A DNA stretch of 64,000 nucleotides from Litsea cubeba. Its lineage: Eukaryota; Streptophyta; Magnoliopsida; Laurales; Lauraceae. Made by a program: the position numbers and the translations under genes. Shown in pieces: positions 36,591 to 49,011 of this stretch. The stretch covers positions 12,551,366-12,615,365 of the forward strand of contig CM022951.1 in assembly GCA_012931725.1 (NCBI GenBank), in the 5' to 3' direction. Each line of letters opens with the position of its first letter. Position 1 is the stretch's first letter. The notes under the pieces were generated by a model, which was given only the letters and a program-made list of their open reading frames with translations, was not told where the DNA came from and ran no database searches.

Positions 36591-36915
36591 AAAAATCAAT
36601 CAAAACAAAGAGAAGGGGACGCGGGAGTTATACGTGGAAAACCCTACTTGAAAAAAAAACTATGTCCTTATCGTCTAGGCAACAGACAAACCAAGCACTA
36701 TAAGAACGAAACTTACAAAACTCACAATACCCTTCCTAGTTGCAACTCAACTTAAGGACCTCACAATACCCTTCCTAGTTGCAACTCAACTTAAGACTCC
36801 TTGATTGTCGACGCCTCGTCATAAACCTTCACCGTTCTTGAAACCAACACCTTGAACACGTCTTCAAGGTGTTGTATCTATCAACTCAATCTCAGGTCAC
36901 GGTTTAGCAGTATCT
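36591..36915 (-). repeat. Diverged antisense LTR fragment related to the Copia LTR, copy 1
   Basis: Read in reverse, it matches the LTR at 6217-7139 in several blocks: ACGTGGAAAACCC, the CAACAGACAA(A)CCAAGCACTAT stretch, CAACTCAAC(C/T)TAAGGAC and CGTCTTCAAGG. Identity is only moderate, so it is an older relative. It contains a 39-bp tandem duplication at 36721-36798. CACTA-4 is inserted in it. Confidence 0.75.
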
Positions 36916-37063
36916 CACTACAACACTTTTCACTTTGCCGGCGCTGACCGTTCTTGAAACCAACACCTTGAACGCGTCTTCAAGGTGTTTGTATCTATCA
37001 ACTCAATCTCCAGGTCATGGTTAGCAGTATCTCACTACAACAATTTCACTTTTGCCAGCGCTT
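36831..37063. repeat. 116-bp tandem duplication of LTR plus CACTA end, copy 1
   Basis: ACCGTTCTTGAAACC starts at 36831 and 36947. Each unit has about 85 bp of LTR and the first 31 bp of the CACTA-4 terminus (CACTACAACA...GCCGGCGCT at 36916 and 37033). So the element end and its flank are present twice in tandem. Confidence 0.85.
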
Positions 37064-37956
37064 GGTCACTAAAAAGCCGGGGAAAAACCTTTCCCGGCGT
37101 TTTCTCTCTTGCGCCGGTAATTCGCCGGCAATAATATGCCAGCAATACCCTTTCTCAACAAAATAAGGTGGCGCCAGGAAAAAGTTGTCCATTGCCGGCG
37201 TTATTTTTCGCCGGTAAAAGGGTTTATTTGCCGGAAAAAAAAGGTTTTTTTTCAATAATAAAATTTCAAAAAACTTTTGCCGGCGTTTTTCTTGCGCCGG
37301 GAAAAGTAGTTTTTTCAAAATAAATTTTAGAAAACTTTTGCCGGCGTTTTTCTTCACCGAGAAAAGTAGTTTTTTTCAAAATAAATTTTAGAAAATTTTG
37401 CCAGCGTTTTTTTGCGCCGGGAAAAGAATTTTAAAAAAAAATAAATTTTAGAAAACTTTTGCCAGCATTTTTTTGCGCCGGCAAAACTTTAGTATAATTT
37501 TTTTAAAATGTAGCGCCGGCAAAACATTTATATTTTATAAAAAAAAATTATTTTTTTATTTTTTTCCTGTACTAGTCGAGCCCCCTGCACGCGCAATTTC
37601 AAACACAACAACACTGCTTTTTGGACATTTTGATGCTTACAGCCCCACTGCAGACACCATCACCATCTCCTTCTCCATTCTTTTTCCTTCCGTTCTCTCT
37701 CCTCCTCTCTTACTCTCCCTCACAACCACCCACTGCCATCACCACCCGGCTTGCATAGCCACTGCACTCACCCTGCACCAGCATCATCCATATCCAAGCA
37801 CATCTAGATATGCTCCTCTTCCCGTAGGGGTTGATGTATTAATTGCTTAAATTTAATAATGCTACCCACAAGAAGTTGAGACTTGTAGTTGTCACTTTTC
37901 TAACAGGAGACCATCAGACTTGCCTACTACACACTGTAACCCTGTTCAGAATTGAC
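37033..37956 (+). mobile_element. CACTA-4, 5' part with GCCGG repeats, copy 1
   Basis: Starts CACTACAACAATTTCAC. 37070-37520 has about 16 GCCGGCG / CGCCGG motifs separated by A- or T-rich spacers. 37570-37850 is CT-rich, perhaps a leader. It ends at the junction 37956, where copy 2 continues into block A instead. Confidence 0.75.
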
Positions 37957-38414
37957 CCCATGCCAAACGGGCCATAAATGAACTAATACATGATTTTCAA
38001 CACTAAAATCACCTAGACCATCCACCTAAAAAGAACCAAATGAATAAATAAAGAAAATAACTTAAATCTTAAACCTCTAGATAATTAATGGTACCATTTT
38101 GAAGCCTTAAATGACTTATTCTGGAGCAATCAGTGACCAAGACTTGTGAGTTCAAATGCTAAGGAATGGCGCCTAAAAAGACCTTCAAAACAAGCAGTTG
38201 TCTCTAAAACTTGTGTTGTGGTGGAGAGAAGTGCACAAGAGAGGAGAAAAAGAGATGTCAGATTTTGCATGGTCAACCATCACAAAGGGCGACACACATG
38301 GGCAAAGAGAGCCGGGGACATCTTTCACTCCATTGGTATCAAGAAAGAACAGATACAATGTGGCAACGAGAGAACAACAGTAGATCATTATGAATCCAAA
38401 AAAAATATATTCAC

Positions 38415-38452
<38 letters not shown>

Positions 38453-38590
38453 ATGAATACAAAAGAACTACTCAAAAGTCTTTCGTACAAAAAGCCTCTC
38501 AAATTGTTATCACATGAAACTCACCTCTTTTACAATGGGAGATCACGACCAAGCCTCTTAAATAGCTTTCATCTCACGACCAACTTGTAG
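37957..38590. other. Unique DNA between block B and the antisense Copia piece
   Basis: Not repeated elsewhere in the window. Holds a (GA)n tract at about 38418-38450. No gene is supported. Confidence 0.5.
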
Positions 38591-38842
38591 TGGTAACACC
38601 TGACATTTAGAGAGAGATGAATTCCAGAACATGAGAGAGATAGAGATGAATGTCGTATCCCTCCTTGGATCGACTGATGTCTATATATAAGGGTTTAATC
38701 CCTAATTACAATCAATTATAATCAATTACAAATCAATCACAGATCCTAAAATTAAGAACAATCTTTGACTAATTACAAAGCAATAAATAGGAACAATAAA
38801 TGGGCCTGGATATGGGCCAAAATGAATGGGCCTGGATTGACA
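38591..38842 (-). repeat. Antisense 252-bp LTR of a second Copia element
   Basis: On the minus strand it starts TGTCAATCCAGG and ends GGTGTTACCA, so TG...CA. A purine tract (minus strand TTGAGGGGGGG, 38843-38853) lies immediately upstream in that orientation. It is unrelated to the 923-bp LTR. Confidence 0.75.
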
Positions 38843-38853
38843 CCCCCCCTCAA

Positions 38854-40469
38854 ATTGATGCTGGGGAGTCATAAAGCAGCAATTTGAAGACAAGAAATTG
38901 ATGTTGAGGCCGAGGAAGTCCCTTAGTGAAAATATCGGCAAACTGAGACTCTGTAGGGACATGCGGTAGACTAATGACATCACGCTTATATTCATCTCGA
39001 ATAAAGTGGCAGTCAACTTCAATATGTTTGGTGCGTTCATGGAAGACGGGATTTTCAGTGATGCGAATAGCCCCAGTATTATCGGCATGCAATGGAGTAG
39101 GAGAGGTTTGAGCGAACCCGAGTGCCGAAAGAAGTCCCCGTAGCCATAAGATCTCAGAACAAGCAGAAGACATTGCCCTATATTCAGCTTCCGTGGAAGA
39201 TCGAGACACCCGTTCTTGTTTCTTGCATTTCCAAGAATGAGAGAATTGCCAAGGTACATGCACCAACCAGTAGCAGAACGGCGTGTGTCTTGACAGCCTG
39301 CCCAGTCAGCATCCGCATAAGCGGTCAGATGAAGAGGATTATCCTTGGGACAATATAAACCACGAGGGACAGTTCGCAGTAGATAGCGAATAATCCGCTT
39401 CACAGCTGTCAAATGAAGGTGTCGAGGAGCTGTCATGAACTGGCTCACAAGATTAACAGCATAAGAGATGTCAGGTCTAGTGATAGTGAGATAGACAAGA
39501 CTGCGCACCAGACGCCTATAGTATGAGGATCAGGAAGAAGATCTCCATCATCTTTACTCAACTTGAGATTGACCTCTACAGGTGTATCAACATGGGAAGA
39601 ATCCTGGAGGTCGGCCAACTCGATAAGATTGGATGTGTATTTGTGTTGGTTAACAAATAGACCTTTCGGAGATTGATGCACTTCTAAGCCCATAAAATAA
39701 TGCAATGGGCCCAAATCCTTCATACGGAAGGAATCTTTGAGAGAAGCTTGGAGAGATTTGATCATACAGCATCCGTGCCAGTGATAATAATATCGTCAAC
39801 ATATACGAGAAGTATAGTAACACCAGTAGATGTGTGGCACAAAAAAGAGATGGATCATAGGACTCTGGGTAAAGCCACTCTCGCATAAGCGACTCTGGAA
39901 GGTTTCGAACTATGCCCGAGGAGCTTGCTTTAGACCATAAAGTGATTTTCGCAAGCGACAGACAGTCCTCTTTGAGGGAGAGGGTACACCTTGTGGTATC
40001 CGCATATAGACTTCTTCGTGCAGATCTCCATGGAGAAATGCATTTTGACATCCATTTGGTATAAAGGCCAGGATTTAGATGGCAGCAATGGCGAGAAGTA
40101 ACCGAACAGATATCATTTTTGCCACAGGTGCGAATGTTTCCTCATAGTCAATGCCATACTCCTGACGGTTGCCGAGCGCCACAAGTCTAGCTTTGTGTCT
40201 ATCCAAGGACCCATCAGATTTAAGTTTGATCGAGTAGATCCATTTGCAACCAATGGGTTTAACTGTTGAAGGACACTCCACAATATCCCAGGTGTGATTC
40301 GGATCCAATGCATCCAATTCCTCCTTCATGGCCTGGTTCCAACAATCTTGTTGTACAGCCTGCAAATAAGAGCTAGGGATAGGGACAGAAGATGAGTTGT
40401 CATCAAAGAAGTATGGGTAAATCCATACCTCTCAGGCGGTCTAGAATCAATCTCTGGAGGGAGCGACGT
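38854..40469 (-). pseudogene. Antisense Copia pol fragment (RT and RNase H)
   Basis: Minus-strand RT starts near 40365 (WNQAMKEELDALDPNHTW, GCKWIYSIKLKSDGS, YEETFAPVAKM). It passes through frameshifts at about 40060 and 39780 (MKDLGPLHYFMGLEV) and continues with SLVYLTITRPDISYAV. RNase H (YADADWAGC, STEAEYRAM, HIEVDCHFIRDEY, ADIFTKGL) is split by a frameshift near 39250 and ends at 38850. In a live element these make cDNA. The 5' end is cut at 40469, where V-PPase exon 3 starts. The element is a short-LTR Copia of another lineage. With its 3' LTR it makes the 3' half of one element. Confidence 0.9.
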
Positions 40470-40778
40470 TTCCTGCCGGACCGGAGCTGCTACTAATGTT
40501 ATCTTTGGGCTTGCTTTGGGATATAAATCTGTCATTATTCCCATATTTGCTATTGCAATCAGCATTTTTGTGAGTTTTAGCCTTGCAGGTATGTATGGAA
40601 TTGCAGTGGCTGCCCTTGGAATGCTGAGCACCATTGTACTGGTTTGGCTATTGATGCATATGGGCCCATCAGCGACAATGCTGGAGGCATTGCTGAGATG
40701 GCTGGCATGAGCCACAGGATCCGTGAGAGAACCGATGCCCTTGATGCTGCAGGAAACACTACCGCAGCAATTGGGAAG
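40470..40778 (+). pseudogene. V-PPase exon 3, 5' truncated, copy 2
   Basis: Begins at [18 protein letters not shown] and runs to the donor at 40779. One base is missing near 40637 (ATTGTACTGG where copy 3 has ATTGCTACTGG), which shifts the frame before AIDAYGP. The first two exons and the start of this one are absent, replaced by the antisense Copia piece. Confidence 0.92.
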
Positions 40779-40900
40779 GTATGCTGTTATATAACTTTGA
40801 TTTAATCCTTGTCCATTACACTAATAACTCACACAAGATCCCAACACATCCACAAGCTCTTTTTTGAATTTGGGCATCTTTCTCTTAGAAATTTGAATCA

Positions 40901-41796
40901 ATGGAAGCAGAGGCAGGGAAAGTTGTTCTCTGTGTGTTGGTTTTGTTTGGATTTTGGACCAGTGCTGGTGCTTTGCTTTCTCCCAAAGGTGTCAATTTTG
41001 AAGGTAAATTGAGTCCTTTCTTCTATTTTTTTCAAATGGGTGGTGTTTGAAACTTTAGAGAAGTTGAGAGCCTTTTGTTTTTTTGATATATGTGGGTCAT
41101 TTTGTTTCAGTGCAAGCTCTGATGAGTATCAAGGCATCTTTGGTGGATCCTAACAATGTTCTTGAAAATTGGGATCATTACTCAGTTGATCCATGGAGCT
41201 GGACTATGGTGACCTGTTCACCTGAAAATCTAGTTATTGGGCTGTAAGCTCTAGTTCAAAAATCATTAATGTTGCCTTTATGATTTAATGAAAGATATGT
41301 GCACCATCCTTTTATGTTGTATAACTGATTTCAGTTTAAATTCTTTCTGTCGTGTTCTATTCTTTTATTGCTAATAACCCAAGAATAGAAATTGGTTTTT
41401 CATTCTTATTTTCAGAGTACTGGTGTGTGTGGGTTTTGAATTTCATCTCATGCAACTGCTAATTTGGTTTGACAGAAGATATGAATGCTCTCTCTCCCTC
41501 TCCCTCTCCCTCTCCCTCCCCCTCTCTCTCTCTCTGTGTGGTTAACTGCAAATGAAAATCATTATAGTGGCGCATTCTATGGCAACATACTGATAGAGGA
41601 CACCTTTCCCTTTTCTTCTCTTTAATTTACTTTTTGATGGCAATGAATGATGTCTGATGTAATAATGACTAGTTTAGTTTTGAGTACTTACAAAAAGAAA
41701 AGAGTTAATAATGTTCTTTTATTGTGCTGTTCTTGCAGAGGAACTCCAAGCCATTTATTGTGTTGTTGTTGCAGAGGAACTCCAAGCCAGAATTGA
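40901..41796 (+). pseudogene. NIK-type N-terminus, copy 2
   Basis: Exon 1 40901-41003 (signal peptide), exon 2 41111-41243, exon 3 start duplicated at about 41739 and 41775. Coding sequence is the same as copy 1, including VDPWSW. Splice signals are intact. Confidence 0.88.
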
Positions 41797-42109
41797 AGAT
41801 TTAAGATTGTGTTTGATTATCATGAGAATCATGCTTATGAAGATTTAGTGGTTGCCAGAGAAATATTGTAATCAGCAAGGTGGTTGGTGATTGTAATCAG
41901 TAGTACGTAGTGACTATTTTGTTCGTCGTTATTGTTAAAGATGCTACTTGATGTCAATATATTCTTTTGGTAATGTTATCTTTTAATAAAGTTATTTGAT
42001 TGGATGTAAGTGTGAGATTCCTTTTAAGTGTTTGAACCGTGTAAAAGGGCAATTTTATATATGTAGCAGGTTCGGTATTCAGGGGTGGTTTTCGATAATT
42101 TTTTTTACA

Positions 42110-42533
42110 CATGAAAAAATTTGTAACGGTTATAAACCGTTACTAATTTGTTCGAATAACAACACTTAAAAACGTTACAAAAGATTTCACAACCGTTAGG
42201 AATGTTATGAATCAGTAACACAAATTTGGGACGAAAAAACGTTACAAAGTTTACAAAACCGTTACAAATATTTAAGTGTAAAATACCGTTACAAAACTTG
42301 CGAAACTGTTACTGTTTTATTAAAAATTAGTAACACAAATGAGTATTAAAACCGTTAGGAACTAATTTCAGTAACGGAAATAAAGCGTTACAATTAATAT
42401 GTTTGTAACGGTTTATAACCGTGAGAGATGTTTATAACAAATTAGAAACGCCCAAACTGTAACCGAAAAAACCGTTACAAATTTTTTTAGTAACGGTTTT
42501 AGACCGTTAGGTATGTCCTGTTTTGGTGTAGTG
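42110..42533. repeat. CACTA-1 3' terminus, copy 2
   Basis: Same AACCGTTAC array as copy 1; ends GGTGTAGTG at 42533 without the extra T and abuts the same CACTA-2 frame. Confidence 0.9.
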
Positions 42534-44745
42534 CTGGTCCACCAATCTTAGCCTTTTTTGCCAAGTGTATAGGTAAATGAATCATAACATCAAAGAAGGC
42601 TGGAGGAAAGATTGTCTCAAGCTTGCACAATGTTACCACAATCTGTTCTTGAAGTCTATCTAAATCATCATTGTGTAATGACTTTGAACATAATTTCTTG
42701 AAGAAGCTACCCAATTCAATTATTGGCTCACATACATCCTTAGGTAGTAATCCACGTATTGCAAATGGAAGTATAATTTGCAAAAGAATATGATGATCAT
42801 GACACTTCAAACCAGATATGGTTTTCCCATTCACATTCACACATCTTGATATATTTGATGAGAAACCTTCCGGAACTTGCAAGTTTGATAAAAATTTACA
42901 GAAGATAGTCTTCTCATTTGTGGATCATGCATAGGTAGCTGCCGGAAGCCACACTTTACTACCATCAACATATGGATGGAGATTATGCCGAATTCCCATA
43001 TCCACAAGATCATACCGGCTCTTCAAGGTGTCTTTAGTCTTACCTTTCATATTTAGCACTGTTCCTAACACATTATCTGAAACATTTCTTTCAATGTGCA
43101 TCACATCTAGATTATGGCGTAACATGAGAGTCTTCCAATAAGGCAATTGGAAGAAAATACTCCTCTTCTTCCAATTATGTACAATATTAGACTCGCCTCG
43201 CTTTCGTTTATGGCCTCTTCCAAATACAACATTATCAAAAGAATGCAACAGATCAATAACATCTTCTCCTGTGAGCATATCCGGTGCATTTCTAACCTCT
43301 GTCTTCCCATTGAAAGACATTTTATTCTTCCGCCAAGGATGATTGGATGGCAAGAAACGACGATGGTCCATATAGCATAACTTGTTCCTTAGAGAGAAGG
43401 AGCAAGTATCTTCATGGCAGCATGGGCAAGCTAATTTTCCTTTTGTACTCCAACCTGATAAGTTGCCATATGCAGGAAAGTCATTGATCGTCCACATAAC
43501 AGCTGCATGCAATTTGAAATTCTGCTGTATGAAGGCATCGTATGTGTCCAATCCTTCTTCCCATAGCTCCTTTAACTCTTCGATAAGTGGCTGTAAACAC
43601 ACGTCTATGTCATTTTCATGACATTTAGGGCCTGGAATACGAAGTGTTAGCATGAAGTAAGGGTGTTTCATACACAACCAAGGTGGCAAGTTGTATGGAA
43701 CAAGCACAACAGGCCAAATACTGTGTGAGGAGCTCATATTCCCATAAGGTTGGAACCCATCACTGGTTAAACCTAGCCTAATATTCCTGGAGTCAGCAGC
43801 AAACACTTGGTGTTTTTCATCAAATGCTTTCCAAACCATTGAATCAGCTGGATGTCTCATTATGCCATCATCAATGCGTTTCTCTTTATGCCACCTCATC
43901 TCTTTAGCTTTTTTTTTTTTGACATATACAACCTTTGCAATCTTGGCTTTAATGGAAAATGTCGCAAGATTTTACGAGGAATCCTTTTTTGATTACCGAT
44001 ATCTTTCCAGCGAGAAAGACCACACACAGGACACTGTAGTGCATCTGCATTCTCTCTCCAATACAAGATGCAATCATTTTGACAGGCATCAATTTTTATG
44101 TAATCAAGGCCTAAATCCTGAATAACTTTTCTTGCTTCATAATATGATTCCGGAATCAAGGAATCATTTGGAAGAAATTCTTGACAAAATTTCAAAATGT
44201 CATCCAATACTGTGTCACTCAAGTTGTTAAGGCACTTCAATGTAACAACTTCACTATAAAAGATAGTTTAGACATCTTCTAGCAACCAGGATATAGCTTA
44301 ACCTCAGCATCTTTGAGCAACCGATAAAACTTTTGTGCTTCTTCATTTGGTACATCGGGATTAATTCCTTCTTCCTCTTGAACTCTCATGTTTGTGAAAC
44401 CACATGTATCATGAACTACTCCAATCATGTCATCATAATCAAAATAATCTTCCGCATGTCATCCTCATTCAAGTCAACATTGAGTGGTTCTACAGTTTCT
44501 ACAAACTGTTCTCCATGGAACACCCATATTTTGTAATTTGTCACAATTCCTTTCTTGAACAAGTGAACTCTTACTTCACGCCTTTTCTTGTATGCAGTGT
44601 TCCTACATCTATTACAAGGACAACGAATCATATCGCTAACTCCAGGCTGACCGAATGCGAAATCAAGAAACAAATCAACTCCTTTTATATACTCAAGGCT
44701 TGCTCTATCATTAATCTCTCCATCCATTTCTTGTCCAACATTTTT
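42534..44745 (-). pseudogene. CACTA-2 TNP2-like transposase, truncated, copy 2
   Basis: Better preserved than copy 1. The N-terminal domain is at about 44727-44425. The linking exon 44240-43896 is open (PNDSLIPESYYEARKVI, CQNDCILYWREN, LQCPVCGLSRWK) until a shift in a run of A at 43908-43919. The core 43899-42925 is the same as copy 1, and the DUF4218 part is in frame (FLSNLQVPEGFSSNIS) after the TGA that both copies share. Truncated at IGGPA by CACTA-1 at 42534. Confidence 0.9.
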
Positions 44746-47700
44746 TGAATCCTACATGATAATCAAAACAAATACTAATATGATTAAAAGAATGGTCTTC
44801 AACAAGTTTAATGTATCATTTCTTTACTAGTTTAATGTATCATTTCTTTATGTATCAGCATTAATGTTGCAGCAACTTGATTGAATGCAACTAGGCATAC
44901 GAATAAACAGATTTCGAAGTGGTCTCTTCCTCATATGACAATTTTTCTCACATGTTAAAATAAATCAAGATTGTCATGTATTTGACAAAAAAACTTGGAA
45001 CTACATTTCAGAGTAATGTGGTTCATGAAACGTGACTTAGAAGACAAGAACATCAAGAGGAACCCTCGGTGGTTCCATGATATAATGAAGGGTTATGGTG
45101 ATTTCTTTTAAGCTGTTTGCTTATAAAGTAAAGATTTTCACTAATAGATCTGATGGGATAGCAGGATTTAGAGAACTAGGATAAGACCTTATACTTGTTT
45201 CTCAAGTATGTTGATTTGTTTTTTAAATGTAGAGTGTTGGGGTTTCTTTTTGTGTTAAAAGAACCAACTTTCATTAATGAAAGGAGCAGCAAGACAACAA
45301 CCAAAGAACAAGACTAGACAAGAAGCATCGGCAATCCAGATCCAATAAACCAAAAACAGAACCAGACCACCACAATGCCCAGGTTATCCTTCTCTTTTCC
45401 ACAAAAGAAACTAGAGAGTGTTGGGAATTGAGTGAAATCAAAGGACTTCGGATGGGTTTATAATGGATCTTCCAAAATCTCTACTTGTTATATTTTCTAT
45501 GAGATCACATGTTCTAGTCAATCACTTGATCTTTTTTCCCTTTCTTTCTTTCTTTCTTTTAATATCTTTCCAATCATACTGCACCAAAGTAAGAAATTAA
45601 ATTCACATATCATCCTCGTCCAAGAGCCCAACACAGTTTGTAACATAGTGGTTGCAACATTGCTATGAAAATACAGTTTGTACTCCAAATAGGTGACCAC
45701 ATGAATATTTATTGGTAGCTCTCTCCGCTAAAAATAACTAAAGATTGATCTCTGCCGATGTTGATGAGAGACTTGCGTAGTGTGTCATTGCAGCCATGTG
45801 ACTATATCTAGTATAAAGAAAGCGAGAGAGAAAAGGAAACCACAAACCCATAATTTTTGGGCTATATTTAGGACTCCAAACTCTCGCACCAGCACTTGTC
45901 AAGGGTTTAATTGCTGGATTCCTCTTCCTACGAGAGCAAGTTTCTTACCTCATGGGTAGATCTTCTCTTCTTTCCTCTCGATGAAAATGAACTGCCTTTG
46001 ATTGGTTTACTTCACAACACTGAGAAAATATTTTAGTTTCCGCCCCGAGTATCCAAAGCTCCATCACATGAAGTATTGGTGTAGTCATTACCATTAAACT
46101 TTGAGGATCCAGAGGTCAGAATAATATAATCACGGTGATTATTAGCCCGACCATAAAAATCAATGGAACACTTTGCATCCAGGTGGGGCCACAATAATGT
46201 TTGCAACTAAGTTTGCTGCAAACGAGCGCAGTGGACCATTATCCACTTTTTTGAGTGAAAAACCATATGAAGCTACTGCCAAGAAAGAAAAACAAGTGAT
46301 TATGATGAGGTTGGTGTTCCTAATTACCCACAACCTTATTTTTTTGATTGCAATTAGGGCTGTAAATGGATCGTGCTAGGCACAAATTCTAGCAATACAT
46401 AATCAGAAAAATACTGGATCTGGGTCCAAAGGTGAATATCTGACTGATGGTAGACCAGATTGTTATTACTATTTCTGAAATCTCTAGTGGTTTTTATTAA
46501 AAATTGGCCTCCTGTTATGTTTCTTAAAATCTTAATGAAGGCTCTCATAGATTGGCTAGGCTAGAGTTATTTAATGTTGCAAGTCATGGTATGGTGGTCT
46601 ATTAACTATCCTGATTGGTTTTTGCCCAGTTGAGAACCCTGCAGCAATGCAGGTGATATTTAAGAAAAAGTCTTCTTTAAGTTGCTATTTTTCTCACTCC
46701 GATCAATTATGATGTAACAAATCTAAAAACTTTTGTATTTCTGCACAAATTCAAAAACAGGTTTGAATCATAGACCAGAATCTACCAAACACCTACAGTA
46801 AAACACATTGTTTGATCAGTAGGTAGCTCTTAAGTTTTATGGGCTCTTTAGTCAACAGCCAACCAAATATTACTATTAATGATTTTTATTTTAGATTCCA
46901 AAAATAAATCTTGCCTCCCAAGAACAATTCAATGGTCATTTAATTTCATTCCATGCTGATCATGTTTAGGTGCAGTTTCATATTGGATCTCTCTCCACTA
47001 CCCAAGAAACATTGGATTTAATCTTCTAAAATTTTATCTCCCCCAACCCAACCCTTCTTTTCGACGTCTCCCTAAAATTCCCTAAAATGGCTTCAGATTT
47101 AACCGATCCCCAAATGGTGTATTGTGGCATCTCTAGTGTAACAAAAATGCCATTTGATGAACCAATCAGTGCAAATCCACTGTAAGATGCAATCACCAAA
47201 ATCCCATATCTTGTTTCAAGCTATATCTGTGCTAACAGAGATTTTCTGGGGACTGAAAATAAAAGGCAACCATTTCACTCTCAGCACAGATGCATTTCTT
47301 TAAAGAGATGGGTAGAGGCTGAAGAAACAAGATGCAACTATAGCTGAAAGTAAAACTTAAATGAAGAAACCAAAGTATAATCATTTATATCAAATCTCCC
47401 CTTCATTCATCATCTCCATCATCACAATTCATCCCATTTATTTTCCATAAATCAAAACCAGTTGACAATTAAATCTAAAACAATAATGAAATCATTTCAA
47501 AGCTATAATTCTATTAAAACACATGCATATATCCATAAAAATATATACATATTCACTTGCCTTTGGGTGAGGAAATCCAAAATGATCGAATCCACAACTT
47601 AGCTCAAAATGCCCAAAACCTATGAATTAGAAACAAACCCACATAAATAACTCTACAGATCACAATCTAACATGCTAACAAACTCATCTAACACTAATTA

Positions 47701-48760
47701 ATGGAAAACCCCCAATTAATAAAACCTAATCAAGCTTGAAATTAGGGATGATGAAGATCGTGGGGCCCACTTGATCGATGGCCCTCTGGAATAGTGGTGG
47801 TGATGGTGCTCGGTGGTCCACTGGGCAAAGAGGGGGAGGAACGAAATCAGAAAGAATGAGAGAAAGAAACAGAGAGAGAGAGTGAAATGGGTGGGTCACG
47901 TTACTAGGAAGAGTGAATGAGGAAATAAAGAAAGGAAGAAAGAGAGAAACGAAAATCAGATGGGAGATGAGATGAATCAGTGGAGAAGGGAGAGGGAAAT
48001 GAGAGAGGGGGCTGCTGAGAGCGTGGAATGAGAAAAGGAAAAGGGAGATAAGGGAGAAGGATAAGGAAGAAAGAAAGAAGAGGAGGAGGAGGAAAAGGCG
48101 GCTGAGCAGGGAAGAGGAAGGAGAGGAACAGGGGAGGAAGAAGAGAATAGAGGAAGAGAGAGAGGGAACCAAGGGAGAGAGGGAGTGGTGTGCAGGTGGG
48201 ACAGGGCAGAACAGAGGAGGAAGCAAGGGAGGAAGAATAGAAAAGAGAGAGAGAGAACCGAGGGAGAGAGGGAGTGGTGTGTAGGTACGCAGGTGAGGGG
48301 AGACGGAGGAAGAAGAAGAGAGGAAGGGAGGGAGGAGAGCAGACAGAAAGATGGGGAACGAGGGAGAGAGAGAACAGAGAAGAAAGAGAGAGGAGAGGGG
48401 GAATGGTGCGCGGTGTGTGCAGAGTGCAGGAAGAGGGAGGGGTGTACCTGGTGCAGTGGAGGCGTCCGGCGGCGCGAGGAGGAAGATGAAGGCTCTGCTG
48501 GCGTCCGGCCGGGGGATCCTTCACGCGCTTGGCAGTGCTGGCGATGAGAGCATCGTGCGCCTGGGAGAGGTCTGGAAAGGGAGGGAGATAGATAGGGATG
48601 AGAGGAGATGGGTTCTGGAGATGAGAGGACGACGATGGAGATGAGAGGAGAGGAGGGAAAGAAAGAAATGTGTGAGGGATAAGAGGGAAAAGGGGAGGGC
48701 AGCGCGTGGGATGGAAAAGAAAACTGTGGGAAGGAAAAGAATAAGTGAGGGCATTAATTA
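44746..48760. other. CACTA-2 leader region, copy 2, gene-free
   Basis: Same content as 29641-33640: AT-rich, then GA-rich from about 47750, with the shared leader module near 48605-48690. Confidence 0.5.
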
Positions 48761-49011
48761 GCGCGCCAAGTCCGGTGTATTTCGCGCGAAATATTTTGAC
48801 CTATTTAGTGACAACATTCAGTGACGACCCAAAAACAACTTGTCACTAAAAAGTCCAATTTTGTGACAATATACTTTCTTGTCACTAGTGAGACGTGACG
48901 ACTATTTATATGTGACAGTAAAAATTTCTTGTCACTGATCAGTTACTTTCAGTGACAATATATACCTCCCTCACTGAATAGTTGTCACTGAATCCGCATT
49001 TTCTTGTAGTG

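Larger units (their letters stand above)
27420..37956. repeat. Block B, copy 1
   Basis: 10.5-kb mosaic repeated almost exactly at 42534-53059. It contains truncated CACTA-2, an end of a GCCGG-type CACTA (CACTA-3), an antisense LTR fragment and the start of another GCCGG-type CACTA (CACTA-4). Differences between copies are mostly one-base indels. Confidence 0.93.
40470..42533 (+). repeat. Block A, copy 2 (5' truncated)
   Basis: Starts at TTCCTGCCGG in V-PPase exon 3 and continues through NIK exons to the CACTA-1 3' end. It matches 25348-27419. Confidence 0.93.
42534..49011 (-). mobile_element. CACTA-2, 5' part, antisense, copy 2
   Basis: 5' terminus at 49011 (CTTGTAGTG), GTGACAA repeats at 48800-49000, cut at 42534 by CACTA-1. 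GAA follows the terminus as in copy 1. Confidence 0.82.

Noticed and set aside
38582..38595. CTTGTAGTGG as a CACTA right end
   Set aside because: It overlaps the start of a good TG...CA LTR and has no subterminal repeats on its left.
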